From assembly GCF_012034175.1 (NCBI RefSeq), contig NZ_JAATEJ010000005.1, forward strand, positions 248,001-312,000: DNA of 64,000 nt. The letters run 5' to 3'. The position numbers and the translations under genes were made by a program. Position 1 is the stretch's first letter. Every line of letters begins with the position of its first letter. Shown piece after piece: positions 8,830-16,785 of this stretch. The notes under the pieces are model-generated. The model was not told the DNA's origin. It saw only the letters and a program-made list of their open reading frames with translations, and did not search any database. The stretch is from Actinacidiphila epipremni. Lineage in GTDB: Bacteria; Actinomycetota; Actinomycetes; Streptomycetales; Streptomycetaceae.

Positions 8830-10056
8830 TCAGCACCGGCCGGCCGGCTCGGAGACGGCGCAGGAGTTCGCGCTGAAGGTGTTGCCGTCGCCCTTGGTGT
8901 CGCGGTCGGCGAGGTCGGCGGGCTTGTTGCCGGACAGGGTGTTGCCGCTGACCTGGTCGCGCCGGTCGGCGACGCCGACCTCGCTCGGGTACAGCACGAC
9001 GCCGCCGGACATCGGGGAGGTACCGGCGTTGCCGCTGATGGTGTTGTCGGTGATGCGGGTGTCCTCGGCGCCGGTGAGCAGCACGCCGGTGCCCTGGATG
9101 ACCGGCAGCCGGCCGTTGGCGGCGCAGAACTTGTTGTTGTCGGTGATCTTGTTGCGGCGGATGTCGAGGTCGCCGGCCTTCGGGTTGTTCTCGTCACCGA
9201 CGACGAAGACGCCGCCGCAGTTGGCGGTGACGGTGTTGTCCTGGACCTGGAGCACGCGTGCCCGGCGGATCGTCACGCCGATGCGGTTGCCGGACAGGGT
9301 GTTGCCGGCGATGACGGTGCCGCGGGTGTCGAGGGCGCCGCCCTCGGCGTTGACCAGGTTGGCGACGAAGATGCCGGACTGGCCGTTGCCGGTGGCCCGG
9401 TTGTCGCGCAGCACCGCGCGGGTGGACTTCTCCTGGCTGATGCCCTGGGAGCCGTTGTCGGTGACCGCCACATGGCGTACGACCATGCCGTCGGTGCCGG
9501 AGGCGTCGATGCCGTCGGTGCGGAAGCCGGTGACGGTGAGCTGCTCGATCCGCACGGCGGTCAGCGGGTGGCCGTCGGGGCCGGTCACGCAGACGCCGTG
9601 GCCGGCGGCGGCGCATGCGGCCTGGGTGGTGGTGCCGGTGACGGTGGTGCCCTGCTCGGGCTGCGCGGCGGCGCTCTGGGCACCTGCGGCGCCCATGTCG
9701 GCGCCGGTGGTGGAGGTCTTGGTGTTGCCGGGCGCGGGCGCGTAGCCGGTCGCGCCGGCCTCGCCGCCGGCGGCGGCGTTCCCGGCGCCGGCCGGGGCGG
9801 TGAGCACGACCTGGCCGGTGGCCGAGCCCATCAGGGTCACGTTGCGGGTGATCTGCACGCTCTCCCGGTACGTGCCGGGCATGACCAGGACGGTGCTGCC
9901 CGGGGCGGCGGCGTCGACCGCGGCCTGGATCGACTGCCCCTCGCGGACGACATGCACATTCCACGCCGCGTGGGCGGCGGGCGCCACGACGGCCCCGGCG
10001 CCGAGCGCCGCGACCGTCATGGCTCCCGCCAGGTACTTGGTGTGACGTACGAGCAT
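8830..10056 (-). CDS. Secreted right-handed parallel beta-helix protein
   Basis: A 408-residue exported protein. A Sec signal peptide ends near AHA at about residue 30. The segment SIQAAVDAAAPGSTVLVMPGTYRESVQIT is the usual opening of pectate-lyase-like beta-helices, and many short repeats such as DNTVTANCGGVF, NKITDNNKF and DNTISGNAG follow. A Gly/Ala/Thr-rich insertion lies around 85-140. No catalytic residues can be assigned, so a polysaccharide lyase, hydrolase or binding role is only suggested by the fold and by the neighbouring mannanase, expansin and glucanase genes. The C-terminus has two Cys that could form a disulfide. Confidence 0.75.
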   Translation of the reverse strand: MLVRHTKYLAGAMTVAALGAGAVVAPAAHAAWNVHVVREGQSIQAAVDAAAPGSTVLVMPGTYRESVQITRNVTLMGSATGQVVLTAPAGAGNAAAGGEAGATGYAPAPGNTKTSTTGADMGAAGAQSAAAQPEQGTTVTGTTTQAACAAAGHGVCVTGPDGHPLTAVRIEQLTVTGFRTDGIDASGTDGMVVRHVAVTDNGSQGISQEKSTRAVLRDNRATGNGQSGIFVANLVNAEGGALDTRGTVIAGNTLSGNRIGVTIRRARVLQVQDNTVTANCGGVFVVGDENNPKAGDLDIRRNKITDNNKFCAANGRLPVIQGTGVLLTGAEDTRITDNTISGNAGTSPMSGGVVLYPSEVGVADRRDQVSGNTLSGNKPADLADRDTKGDGNTFSANSCAVSEPAGRC

Positions 10057-10139
10057 CGCTCTGACCTGCCTTTCGTCGACCCGGCAGAGCGACAGCACTG
10101 CCCGAGGTCCCAGGACGCTGATCGGATCGCGCTCGCGAA

Positions 10140-10160
10140 CGCCCCCTCCGGCAGGGGGCG
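10140..10160 (-). terminator. GC hairpin between expansin and beta-helix genes
   Basis: CGCCCCCT / AGGGGGCG arms with a CCGGC loop lie in the 296-nt gap, 84 nt upstream of the beta-helix start. It could end the expansin transcript or fold in the leader of the beta-helix mRNA. No other structure was seen in that gap. Confidence 0.4.
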
Positions 10161-10352
10161 GCGAACGCTTCTCGACGCTATTTCCGCCCTGGTCGGCGCG
10201 CCATTCGTGCTCCGTCATCCGGGGAGGCCGGACGGCCGTCCCGTACGCAGCCACGGGGCGGCCGTCCGGTGATGCCCATGGTGGCGGTCACGGTCCGTCA
10301 TCACCGGGGGCGCGCCGGGAAGTCGGCAGGGTTCACACCGATACCCCGCGCG

Positions 10353-11762
10353 TCACCCCGACGCCGTACACACCGGGGTGCCGAGGTCCTGGCCCGAGCC
10401 GCTGAGCGTCATGCCCCACGACGTGCTCGCCGACGGGGCGAGGGTGCCGTTGTAGGAGACGTTGCGCACGGTGGTGGCCGGGGCCGAGGTGTCGACGGCG
10501 GCGTTCCAGATGTTGCTCACCTGGACGCCGGAGGGCAGCGTGAGCCGTACGGCCCAGCCGCCGATCTGCCGGGTGCCGGTGTTCTGCACCGTCACGTCGG
10601 CCTGGAAGCCGCCGGACCAGGAGCTGGTGATGTGCACGGCCGCCGAGCAGCCGCCGGAGGCGGGCGGGGTGGTCGGCGGCGTCGTCGGAGGGGTTGTCGG
10701 CGGCGTGGTGGGCGGGGTCGTCGGCGGGGTGGTCGGGGGCGTGGTCGGCGGCGTGGTCGGCGGGGTCGTGCCGTCGCCGCCGGAGGCGGTGTAGGTGACG
10801 CCCGTGTAGGCGGCGGCGCATGTGCCCGAGCAGGAGGCCGGCAGCGAGAAGTCGTAGGTGCGACCGCCGAAGACGTACGCGTCGGTGACGTCGCGCACCC
10901 GGATGCGGAAGTCGGTGCCGCCGGTGGTGATCGGGTCGAGGATGAAGGACTGGCCCATGTCGCTGTTCATCTGCGCGTCGTGCCAGGCGCCGGCCGCGTA
11001 GAACTCCACGCCGTGGATGCCGTTGGGCAGGTGCGAGACGGAGACCGCGCCCCAGTAGCGCTGGGCGCCCTGGAGGAAGCCGATCTTGATGTCGCCGGTG
11101 TAGCCGGGCGCGGGTACGTAGTGCCAGGAGACATGGCGGTTGTTCCAGTGGTCCGCGAGGCCGGTCACGGGGGCGCCGTTCTGGGTGAAGTGGCCCAGCG
11201 ACGCGGTGTCGAGGTCGAGGTGGTTGGGGTCGTCGCGGCACCACGCGTTGGCGTCGGCGCAGCTGTCGGCGACCAGCATGGTGAGGGTCGCGCCGTCGTA
11301 GGAGTCCTGCGTCCAGCTGCCGCCCCGGCAGAAGGGCTGGCCGGGGGCGCCGTCGTTGGTCCCGGTGCAGTAGTCGCCGATGGTGACCTGCACGTACCGG
11401 CCGCAGTTGTGGCCGTTGTCCCAGGCGCCGATGATCGAGCTCTGCGAGGCGGGCACCGGGCGCGGGTACATGGTGTAGTCGCCGGGGGTGTCGAAGACGT
11501 TGAGCGCGACGAAGTCCGGTGAGTCGAGGTCGGCCTGCGGCATGCCGCAGCCGCCGTAGGGCTGGCCGAGGCCGTCGAAGTGGGTGGCGTTGCCGGTGAC
11601 GTCGGCCTGGGCGGCGGCCGGGGCCGCCGGGAGGGACTGCGGGGTGGCGGCGGGGGCGGGCAGCATCGTCAGGACGTAGGCCAGGGCCGCGGCGAAGGCG
11701 GTGGCGAGGGCCAGCAGGAGTCTGCGGGGCGGCCGGCGTCGGGGTTGCGCGGGTGCGCGCAT
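10353..11762 (-). CDS. Secreted expansin-like protein with C-terminal CBM2
   Basis: A 469-residue exported protein that should loosen cellulose or other wall glucans without hydrolysis. After a basic N-terminus and membrane-spanning signal (about 14-35), residues 53-190 form a double-psi beta-barrel with many Cys and the expansin-type acidic motif HLDLD (181-185). Residues 208-320 resemble the second expansin domain (CBM63-like, SVSHLPNGIHGVEFY). Nine TTPP repeats follow, then a CBM2 cellulose-binding domain (about 365-469). Three-part bacterial expansin-CBM2 proteins are known but uncommon. A perfect CebR operator touches its promoter, implying induction by cello-oligosaccharides. It is not likely to be a GH45 hydrolase because the second expansin domain is present, although the barrel is related. 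Confidence 0.85.
   Translation of the reverse strand: MRAPAQPRRRPPRRLLLALATAFAAALAYVLTMLPAPAATPQSLPAAPAAAQADVTGNATHFDGLGQPYGGCGMPQADLDSPDFVALNVFDTPGDYTMYPRPVPASQSSIIGAWDNGHNCGRYVQVTIGDYCTGTNDGAPGQPFCRGGSWTQDSYDGATLTMLVADSCADANAWCRDDPNHLDLDTASLGHFTQNGAPVTGLADHWNNRHVSWHYVPAPGYTGDIKIGFLQGAQRYWGAVSVSHLPNGIHGVEFYAAGAWHDAQMNSDMGQSFILDPITTGGTDFRIRVRDVTDAYVFGGRTYDFSLPASCSGTCAAAYTGVTYTASGGDGTTPPTTPPTTPPTTPPTTPPTTPPTTPPTTPPTTPPASGGCSAAVHITSSWSGGFQADVTVQNTGTRQIGGWAVRLTLPSGVQVSNIWNAAVDTSAPATTVRNVSYNGTLAPSASTSWGMTLSGSGQDLGTPVCTASG
10664..10771 (-). repeat. Nine 12-bp repeats encoding the TTPP linker
   Basis: The linker between the expansin module and CBM2 is nine near-identical 12-nt units. The same unit occurs eleven times in the neighbouring mannanase gene, so linker and CBM2 were probably copied or exchanged between the two genes. 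Confidence 0.85.
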
Positions 11763-11787
11763 GGACGGCTCCTTGACGTGGGGGGAA

Positions 11788-11829
11788 TGGGAGCGCTCCC
11801 ATATTTACCGCGCCGATGTGCCGCGTCAA
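11788..11829 (-). promoter_or_regulatory. Expansin promoter with perfect CebR operator
   Basis: On the minus strand TTGACG (11824-11829) and TAAATA (11802-11807) are 16 bp apart. Immediately downstream lies TGGGAGCGCTCCCA (11788-11801), the exact 14-bp palindrome bound by CebR, the cellobiose-responsive LacI-type repressor of Streptomyces. It would cover the transcription start and block initiation until cello-oligosaccharides release CebR. An AAGGAG ribosome site follows. Confidence 0.92.
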
Positions 11830-11906
11830 CGGTCGGCGACCGGCAGTTGTGACGTCCCGGCGGCCAGGGCTGAACCGGGTAAGCGGTTGTGCCCTGCGGT
11901 GGACGT

Positions 11907-11946
11907 GCGCGGTCCCCCGCCGCGGGGAGGCGGCGGGGGACCGCGC
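11907..11946 (-). terminator. Terminator of the GH5 gene, perfect 16-bp stem
   Basis: Arms 11907-11922 and 11931-11946 are perfect reverse complements with an 8-nt loop, starting 19 nt past the mannanase stop codon. Confidence 0.82.
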
Positions 11947-11964
11947 GGCACCGGCGCTGCGGGG

Positions 11965-13614
11965 TCAGGAAACCGCGCACGCCTTGCCGTTGAGGGTGAA
12001 GGACGCCGGGACCGCGTTGGTGCCGGCGGTCGAGGAGGCGCTGAAGCCGAAGCTGACGGTGCCGCCGGCCGGGACGGACCCGTTGTAGGCGGCGTTGGTC
12101 GCGGTGACCTGCTTGCCGCTCTGGGTGGCCACGGCGTTCCAGATGTTGGTGATCTTCTGGGCGCCGGGGAAGGAGAAGACCAGCGACCAGCCGTTGAGCG
12201 CGGCCGAACTGCCGTTGGTGACCGTCACGTTGGCATTGAAGGCGGTGCCCCAGTCGTCGATGTGGTAGTTCACCGAGCAACTGCCGGCCGGCGGCGTCGT
12301 CGGGGGCGTGGTCGGCGGCGTCGTGGGCGGAGTGGTCGGGGGCGTGGTGGGCGGGGTCGTGGGGGGCGTTGTCGGGGGCGTGGTCGGCGGGGTCGTCGGG
12401 GGCGTCGTCGGCGGGGTGGTGCCGCCGCCGCTCTTGGCCTTGTCGGCGTTGGAGTGCGCGGTGAAGTAGCTCAGCACCGAATCGCCGTGCATCACCCCGT
12501 AGTTGCCGTCCTTGCTGCTGTTCATGTACCACCAGAAGGCGTCGGCGTCCCCGTTGTTCGCCTCCAACGTGCTGTAGATGGCCGGCCAGTACGTGCTGCG
12601 GGTGCTGGTGGAGGTGTTGAACTCGCCCAGGAAGAAGGGCTTCCCGGCGCCGGTGTGGGCGTCGTTGACGTACTTGGCGACCAGCGCCTGGGTGGCGCTC
12701 ACCGACAGGTTGGCCCAGCCCTCGGTCGGGTAGATGTGCGCGGAGCAGAAGTCGATGTACGCCGACTGGCACTCGTAGGTGAACGGCACGCCGTTGTCGC
12801 TGCCGTAGCCGTACGAACTGCCCTGCCCCTCGATGCCGTTGTCGACCATGTGGTGGGAGTCGATGCTCTTGATGTGCGCGCCCACCGTGTCCTCCCAGGC
12901 GCGGAAGGTCGCCCCGACGGTGTTGTCGGCCGGGTTGACGTCCTGGTAGCGCGGCTCGTTCATCAACTCCCAGGAGAAGATGGTCGGGTCGTCCTTGTAG
13001 GCCACGCCGGTGTAGTGGTTGACGCGGTTGAGCGCGTAGTCGACGTAGAACTCGTAATCGGCAAGGCAGCCCGGGCACTTGGTCGAGTCGAAGAAGTAGC
13101 CGGAGTTGGCGGTGGACACGCCCTCCCAGCCGAGCACGGTGTTGACGCCCCCGTAGGCCGTCCAGTAGTTCTCCAGCGCCGGGACGACGCGCAGGCCGTG
13201 CTGGGCGGCGGAGTAGAGGATGTAGTCGAACTCGGCCCACTCCTGCTCGTTCATGGTGTTCTTGGCGGGCTCGAAGCCGTGCCACTGCTCGTGGTCGAAC
13301 ATCCAGGTGCGCACGACGGTGACGCCGTCCGCCGCCATGTTCGCCATCTCGCTGTCGATGGCGGCCTTGTCCATGTACTGCGTCTCGGTGTCGCCCGAGC
13401 CGCTGCCGAAGGTGAACAGGTCGTAGGAGTTGGCGCCGGCGAAGTAGGCGGTCTTGCCGTCGACGCAGAAGTGCGTGCCGCACCGCTGGACGAAGCCGGT
13501 GGCCGCGGCGGCGCGGGCGGGACCCGGGGCGGCGATGGCCAGGAGCGCCGCCATCAGTGCCGTCGTCACCGCGGCGAGGGCCGCCAGCCAGACGCGCCGT
13601 GCTGGGAGTGTCAT
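11965..13614 (-). CDS. Secreted GH5 endo-beta-mannanase with C-terminal CBM2
   Basis: A 549-residue exported glycoside hydrolase. A signal peptide ends near residue 36 (ARA). The catalytic domain (about 38-395) opens with FVQRCGTHFCVDGKTAYFAGANSY and has the GH5 acid/base Glu220 in ELMNEPRYQ and nucleophile Glu331 in FFLGEFNTS, the pattern of subfamily 7 mannanases. An 11-unit TTPP linker leads to a CBM2 (about 447-549) that would tether the enzyme to cellulose in plant walls. The ATG at 13614 has GAGGAG. The expansin gene lies downstream on the same strand but has its own promoter. An exo-mannosidase or glucanase specificity within GH5 cannot be excluded by eye. Confidence 0.88.
   Translation of the reverse strand: MTLPARRVWLAALAAVTTALMAALLAIAAPGPARAAAATGFVQRCGTHFCVDGKTAYFAGANSYDLFTFGSGSGDTETQYMDKAAIDSEMANMAADGVTVVRTWMFDHEQWHGFEPAKNTMNEQEWAEFDYILYSAAQHGLRVVPALENYWTAYGGVNTVLGWEGVSTANSGYFFDSTKCPGCLADYEFYVDYALNRVNHYTGVAYKDDPTIFSWELMNEPRYQDVNPADNTVGATFRAWEDTVGAHIKSIDSHHMVDNGIEGQGSSYGYGSDNGVPFTYECQSAYIDFCSAHIYPTEGWANLSVSATQALVAKYVNDAHTGAGKPFFLGEFNTSTSTRSTYWPAIYSTLEANNGDADAFWWYMNSSKDGNYGVMHGDSVLSYFTAHSNADKAKSGGGTTPPTTPPTTPPTTPPTTPPTTPPTTPPTTPPTTPPTTPPTTPPAGSCSVNYHIDDWGTAFNANVTVTNGSSAALNGWSLVFSFPGAQKITNIWNAVATQSGKQVTATNAAYNGSVPAGGTVSFGFSASSTAGTNAVPASFTLNGKACAVS
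12290..12421 (-). repeat. Eleven 12-bp repeats encoding the TTPP linker
   Basis: Eleven near-identical units encode the Thr-Pro linker of the mannanase; compare the nine-unit array in the expansin gene. Confidence 0.85.
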
Positions 13615-13716
13615 GCATTCTCCTCGGAATGTGTGGACGTTCCCTGACAGGAAGGCTGTTGCGGGTGACAGCGGAGCCGGATGGCGACTCTTGGGCTGTA
13701 CCGGTTAAGCACCATG

Positions 13717-13744
13717 AAGGTACTGGCGGCTGACGGAAAGTCAA
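13717..13744 (-). promoter_or_regulatory. Probable promoter of the GH5 mannanase gene
   Basis: TTGACT (13739-13744) and TACCTT (13717-13722) are 16 bp apart on the minus strand, about 100 nt upstream of the mannanase ATG. An ACCGGT-centred near palindrome follows in the leader (around 13698-13709). I saw neither a CebR box nor the GACAACGTTGTC type of operator here. The rest of the 297-nt divergent gap shows nothing else clear. Confidence 0.5.
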
Positions 13745-13899
13745 GAGCTGGGACCGACCGCGGAACCCGCCGCTCCGGGGTGGACCGGGGCAGCGCGCGA
13801 CCGGCGCGCAAGGCGTACGGGCGGCGCGGGGCGGACCGCCGGCGGAGACGTCCCGTGCCCGGGCGCGCCGGCAGTCTGCGTGCGCGTCTCGGCGCTGGG

Positions 13900-13914
13900 T
13901 AGCGTCCCGACGTG
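13900..13914 (+). promoter_or_regulatory. Leaderless-type promoter of the AraC gene
   Basis: TAGCGT (13900-13905) is followed by 6 nt and then the GTG start at 13912. A TANNNT element 6-7 nt before the start codon indicates a leaderless mRNA; there is no ribosome site upstream of this GTG. Confidence 0.6.
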
Positions 13915-14934
13915 GACATCCTCAGCGACGCGGTCGCCGCGACCCGCACCGGACGGCCCCGCTGGGGGCTGGTGCGCCACGCCGCCCCGTGGGCGCGGGA
14001 GTTCGCGCCCGCGCCGGGCACCGCGGCCGTCCACGTGGTGCTCTCCGGCACCTGCGTGCTGCGCCCCGCCGGCCGCGGCGCGGCCGAGGCGGCGGCCACC
14101 GCGCGGGCCGGGCCGGGGGACGTGCTGGTGGTGCCGCACGGGTTGGGGTACGCGCTGGGCGACGTCCCCCGGGCAGGTGGGCAGGACGCGGCAGGCGAGC
14201 GCCCGCGGGCCCACGTGCCCGCGCCGGCGACGCCGTACGCCGACGAGCCCGGCCCCGCCCCGGGCGGCGAGGTGACCGCGCTGCTCAGCGGCGGCTACCG
14301 CTACGACCCGCGGCACGTCCACCCGCTGCTGGCCGAGCTGCCGCCCGTGCTGCACCTGCCGGCGGCGCCCGCGCGGCACCCCGAGGTCGCCGCCGCCGTG
14401 CGGCTGCTGGCCGGTGAGCTGGAGCGGCCCCGGCTGGGCACCGACGTGCTCGTCCCGCCGCTGCTGGACGCGCTGCTGCCGTACGTCCTGCGCGCGTGGT
14501 ACGCCGACCGGGCGCGGCGGGCCGAGCAGGCGGCCGGGCCCGGCGGGGCGGTGGACCGTACCGGCGGCTGGGCGGCGGCGCTGGCGGACCCGCCGGTGGC
14601 CGCGGCGCTGCGGGCGATGCACCGCTCCCCCGCCGCGCCCTGGACCGTCGAGCGGCTGGCGCGCGAGGCGGGGCTGTCCCGGGCCGCGTTCGCCCGCCGC
14701 TTCGCGGCCCTGACCGGCCGGCCGCCGCTTGCGTATCTGACCTGGTGGCGGATGACGCTCGCGGCGCGCCTGCTGGCCGACTCGGCGCTGCCGCTGGCCG
14801 CGGTGGCCTCCCGGGTGGGCTACACCTCGGAGTTCGCCTTCGCGCACGCCTTCAAGCGGTGGCGCGGCCAGGCCCCGGGCCGCTACCGGCGGGCCCAGGC
14901 GGAGCTGCCGCCGCCGAGGACGGCCGCCGACTGA
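13912..14934 (+). CDS. AraC-family transcriptional regulator with N-terminal cupin
   Basis: A 340-residue regulator. Residues about 1-180 form a cupin_6-type sensor domain. The C-terminal AraC domain (about 225-330) has two helix-turn-helix units: WTVERLAREAGLSRAAFARRF and AAVASRVGYTSEFAFAHAFKRWRG, ending in the family signature GQAPGRYRR. The GTG start is supported by the leaderless promoter spacing. It diverges from the mannanase gene and precedes the SRPBCC gene by 55 nt. Regulators of this type often control a nearby oxidoreductase or stress gene; the ligand is unknown. Confidence 0.9.
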   Translation: MDILSDAVAATRTGRPRWGLVRHAAPWAREFAPAPGTAAVHVVLSGTCVLRPAGRGAAEAAATARAGPGDVLVVPHGLGYALGDVPRAGGQDAAGERPRAHVPAPATPYADEPGPAPGGEVTALLSGGYRYDPRHVHPLLAELPPVLHLPAAPARHPEVAAAVRLLAGELERPRLGTDVLVPPLLDALLPYVLRAWYADRARRAEQAAGPGGAVDRTGGWAAALADPPVAAALRAMHRSPAAPWTVERLAREAGLSRAAFARRFAALTGRPPLAYLTWWRMTLAARLLADSALPLAAVASRVGYTSEFAFAHAFKRWRGQAPGRYRRAQAELPPPRTAAD

Positions 14935-14988
14935 CGGGGTGTGAGGGGTGGCTACGCTGGCTTCCCCCGGTCGGAAGGAGGAGCACAT

Positions 14989-15423
14989 ATGCCCGGCTAT
15001 TCGTACGCCGTCACCGCCGCCGCACCCGCCCCGCGGGTCTGGCAGGTGCTGACCGCGGTGGAGGACTGGCCGAGCCTGGCCGAGTCCATGACGTCGGTCC
15101 GCGGCCTGGACGGGCCCGGCCTGGCGGTCGGCGCCCGCTTCGAGGTGCGCCAGCCGCGGCTGCGCCCGGCGGTGTGGACGGTCACCGGGCTCGTCGAGGG
15201 CACGTCCTTCACCTGGGAGTCCCGCGCCCCCGGCGTCGTCTCCCGGGCCCGGCACCTGCTGGAGCCCTCGGGCGACGGCACGGCGCTCACGCTCGGCCTG
15301 GAGCAGTCCGGCGTGCTGGCCTGGCCGCTGGCCTTCCTGCTCGGCGGCACCATCCGCCGCTACCTCGCGCTGGAGGGGCAGGGCATCAGGTCCCGCAGCG
15401 AGCAGGCCGCGCCCGCGTCGTAG
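14989..15423 (+). CDS. SRPBCC (START-like) family protein
   Basis: A 144-residue protein of the polyketide-cyclase/SRPBCC fold. The N-terminal pattern YAVTAAAPAPRVWQVLTAVEDWPS and the alternating strands VGARFEVRQPR and TSFTWESRAPG are typical. Residues 102-125 are hydrophobic (VLAWPLAFLLGG). It starts at ATG 14989 behind AAGGAGGAG. It may be co-expressed with the AraC gene just upstream. These small proteins bind hydrophobic ligands; no substrate can be inferred. Confidence 0.8.
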   Translation: MPGYSYAVTAAAPAPRVWQVLTAVEDWPSLAESMTSVRGLDGPGLAVGARFEVRQPRLRPAVWTVTGLVEGTSFTWESRAPGVVSRARHLLEPSGDGTALTLGLEQSGVLAWPLAFLLGGTIRRYLALEGQGIRSRSEQAAPAS

Positions 15424-15531
15424 CGCGGCCCCCGGCGCCGGGTCGTCCGGCCGGGCGCCGGTATGCGAGTCTTGCGGCACGCACGGGCGGACGGCGCCCG
15501 CAGGTCACGCGGTGGAAAGGGGTGGCCTTCC

Positions 15532-16338
15532 GTGTCACGGGACGCCCGGTGGACCTCGCTGCTGGACCTGCTGGCCGCGCACGGCCGGGTCGAGGTCGAG
15601 GAGGCCGCCGAGGCGCTGCACGTGTCGGCGGCGACCATCCGCCGCGACCTCGACCAGCTCGCCGAGCAGCACATGCTCATCAGGACCCGCGGCGGCGCCG
15701 TCGCCCACGGCGTGTCGTACGAGCTGCCGCTGCGCTACCGCACCGCCCGCAACGCCCCGCAGAAGCAGCGGATCGCGGCGGCGGTGGCGGCGATGGTCGG
15801 GCCCGGCGAGGTCGTGGGGCTGACCGGCGGCACGACGACGACCGAGGTCGCCCGGGCGCTGGCGCTGCGCGGCGACCTCACCGACGGCGCGCCGGGGGCC
15901 GGCGGCACGGTCCGGCCGCCGCTGCTCACCGTGGTCACCAACGCCCTCAACATCGCGGCGGAGCTGGTGATCCGCCCGCAGATCAAGCTGGTGCTGACCG
16001 GCGGTGTCGCCCGCCCGCAGTCCTACGAGCTGACCGGCCCGCTGGCCGGCGGGGTGCTGCGGGAGATCACCCTGGACATCGCGGTGCTCGGCATCGACGC
16101 GATCGACCCGGCCGAGGGCGTCTACGCCCACCACGAGGACGAGGCGAGCACCAACCGGCTGCTCGCCGAGCGCGCCCGCCGGGTCGTGGTGGCCACCGAC
16201 TCCTCCAAGATCGGCCGCCGCGCCTTCGCCCGGATCTGCGCGACGCAGTCCGTCGACACCCTGGTGACCGACGCCGCCGCCCCCCGCCAGGCGCTCGCCG
16301 GCTTCGCCGAGGCCGGCGTCGAGGTCGTCACCGTCTGA
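15532..16338 (+). CDS. DeoR-family sugar-metabolism regulator
   Basis: A 268-residue DeoR-type repressor. The N-terminal winged helix reads VEEAAEALHVSAATIRRDLDQLAEQHMLIRTRGGAV, the family signature. The C-terminal sugar-phosphate sensor (about 75-260) contains GLTGGTTTTEVARAL, VVTNALNIAAEL, and the conserved IDAIDPAEGVYAHHEDEAS and DSSKIGRRAF segments. GTG 15532 has GGAAAGGGG upstream. DeoR proteins normally respond to phosphorylated sugars. No target operon is adjacent on the same strand, but the polysaccharide-degrading genes on either side are candidates. Confidence 0.9.
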   Translation: MSRDARWTSLLDLLAAHGRVEVEEAAEALHVSAATIRRDLDQLAEQHMLIRTRGGAVAHGVSYELPLRYRTARNAPQKQRIAAAVAAMVGPGEVVGLTGGTTTTEVARALALRGDLTDGAPGAGGTVRPPLLTVVTNALNIAAELVIRPQIKLVLTGGVARPQSYELTGPLAGGVLREITLDIAVLGIDAIDPAEGVYAHHEDEASTNRLLAERARRVVVATDSSKIGRRAFARICATQSVDTLVTDAAAPRQALAGFAEAGVEVVTV

Positions 16339-16655
16339 CCGGGGCCCCGGCCCGCTCGCGCAGCAGCCGCCGCGCCCACCTGCGCGTAAGGCTCCCGCGA
16401 CCTGACGCACACGCAACAGTTACGACACCGTAATCGCGCCCCGCGTCCGTCCGGCGACGCTCCGCGCCCGGTGCTGCCCGCCGCCGGGGACGGGCGGCTT
16501 CCGCCGGCGAAGCAGCAGGTCAGCGCGCCGCACCGGCGGGAGGGCAGCCCGCGCGCGGCAGCGCGCACGCCGGGTGCCGCCCGCGCGCGCCGGCCGGCCC
16601 GCGGGGCGCATCGGGGCGGGTGGTACGGCTGTGAGCAGGGGTGTCAGCCCGCGCC
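16339..16655. other. Intergenic stretch before the GH55 control region
   Basis: No gene could be supported here. A locally AT-richer patch holds the short inverted repeat TTACG-N4-CGTAA (16420-16433). The rest is very GC-rich and featureless. Confidence 0.4.
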
Positions 16656-16726
16656 GAGAGCGCTCTCACAAGATCTTGACACCGCCTGCCGGAGCCCGCA
16701 GGGTACGTCTCCGAGAGAGCGCTCTC
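16656..16726 (+). promoter_or_regulatory. Two LacI-type operators flanking a promoter
   Basis: The perfect 12-bp palindrome GAGAGCGCTCTC occurs at 16656-16667 and again at 16715-16726, centre to centre 59 bp, close to an integral number of helical turns. TTGACA (16676-16681) lies between them; a clear -10 is not evident (TACGTC at 16704 is poorly spaced). The core shares AGCGCT with the CebR box but the flanks differ, so a different LacI/GalR repressor is likely. Looping between the two sites is plausible. Confidence 0.75.
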
Positions 16727-16785
16727 AATCGCGCCCACACTCTCCGTGGGGCAGCCGACCTCGGGTTGCAGAAGGTGGTCATCGC

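Noticed and set aside
12290..12421. Regular short repeats considered as a CRISPR array
   Set aside because: Units are contiguous 12-mers that encode Thr-Thr-Pro-Pro in frame, without spacers.
16420..16433. TTACG-N4-CGTAA palindrome as an operator
   Set aside because: It is short, lies 350 nt from the next start, and has no promoter beside it; noted only within the intergenic entry.
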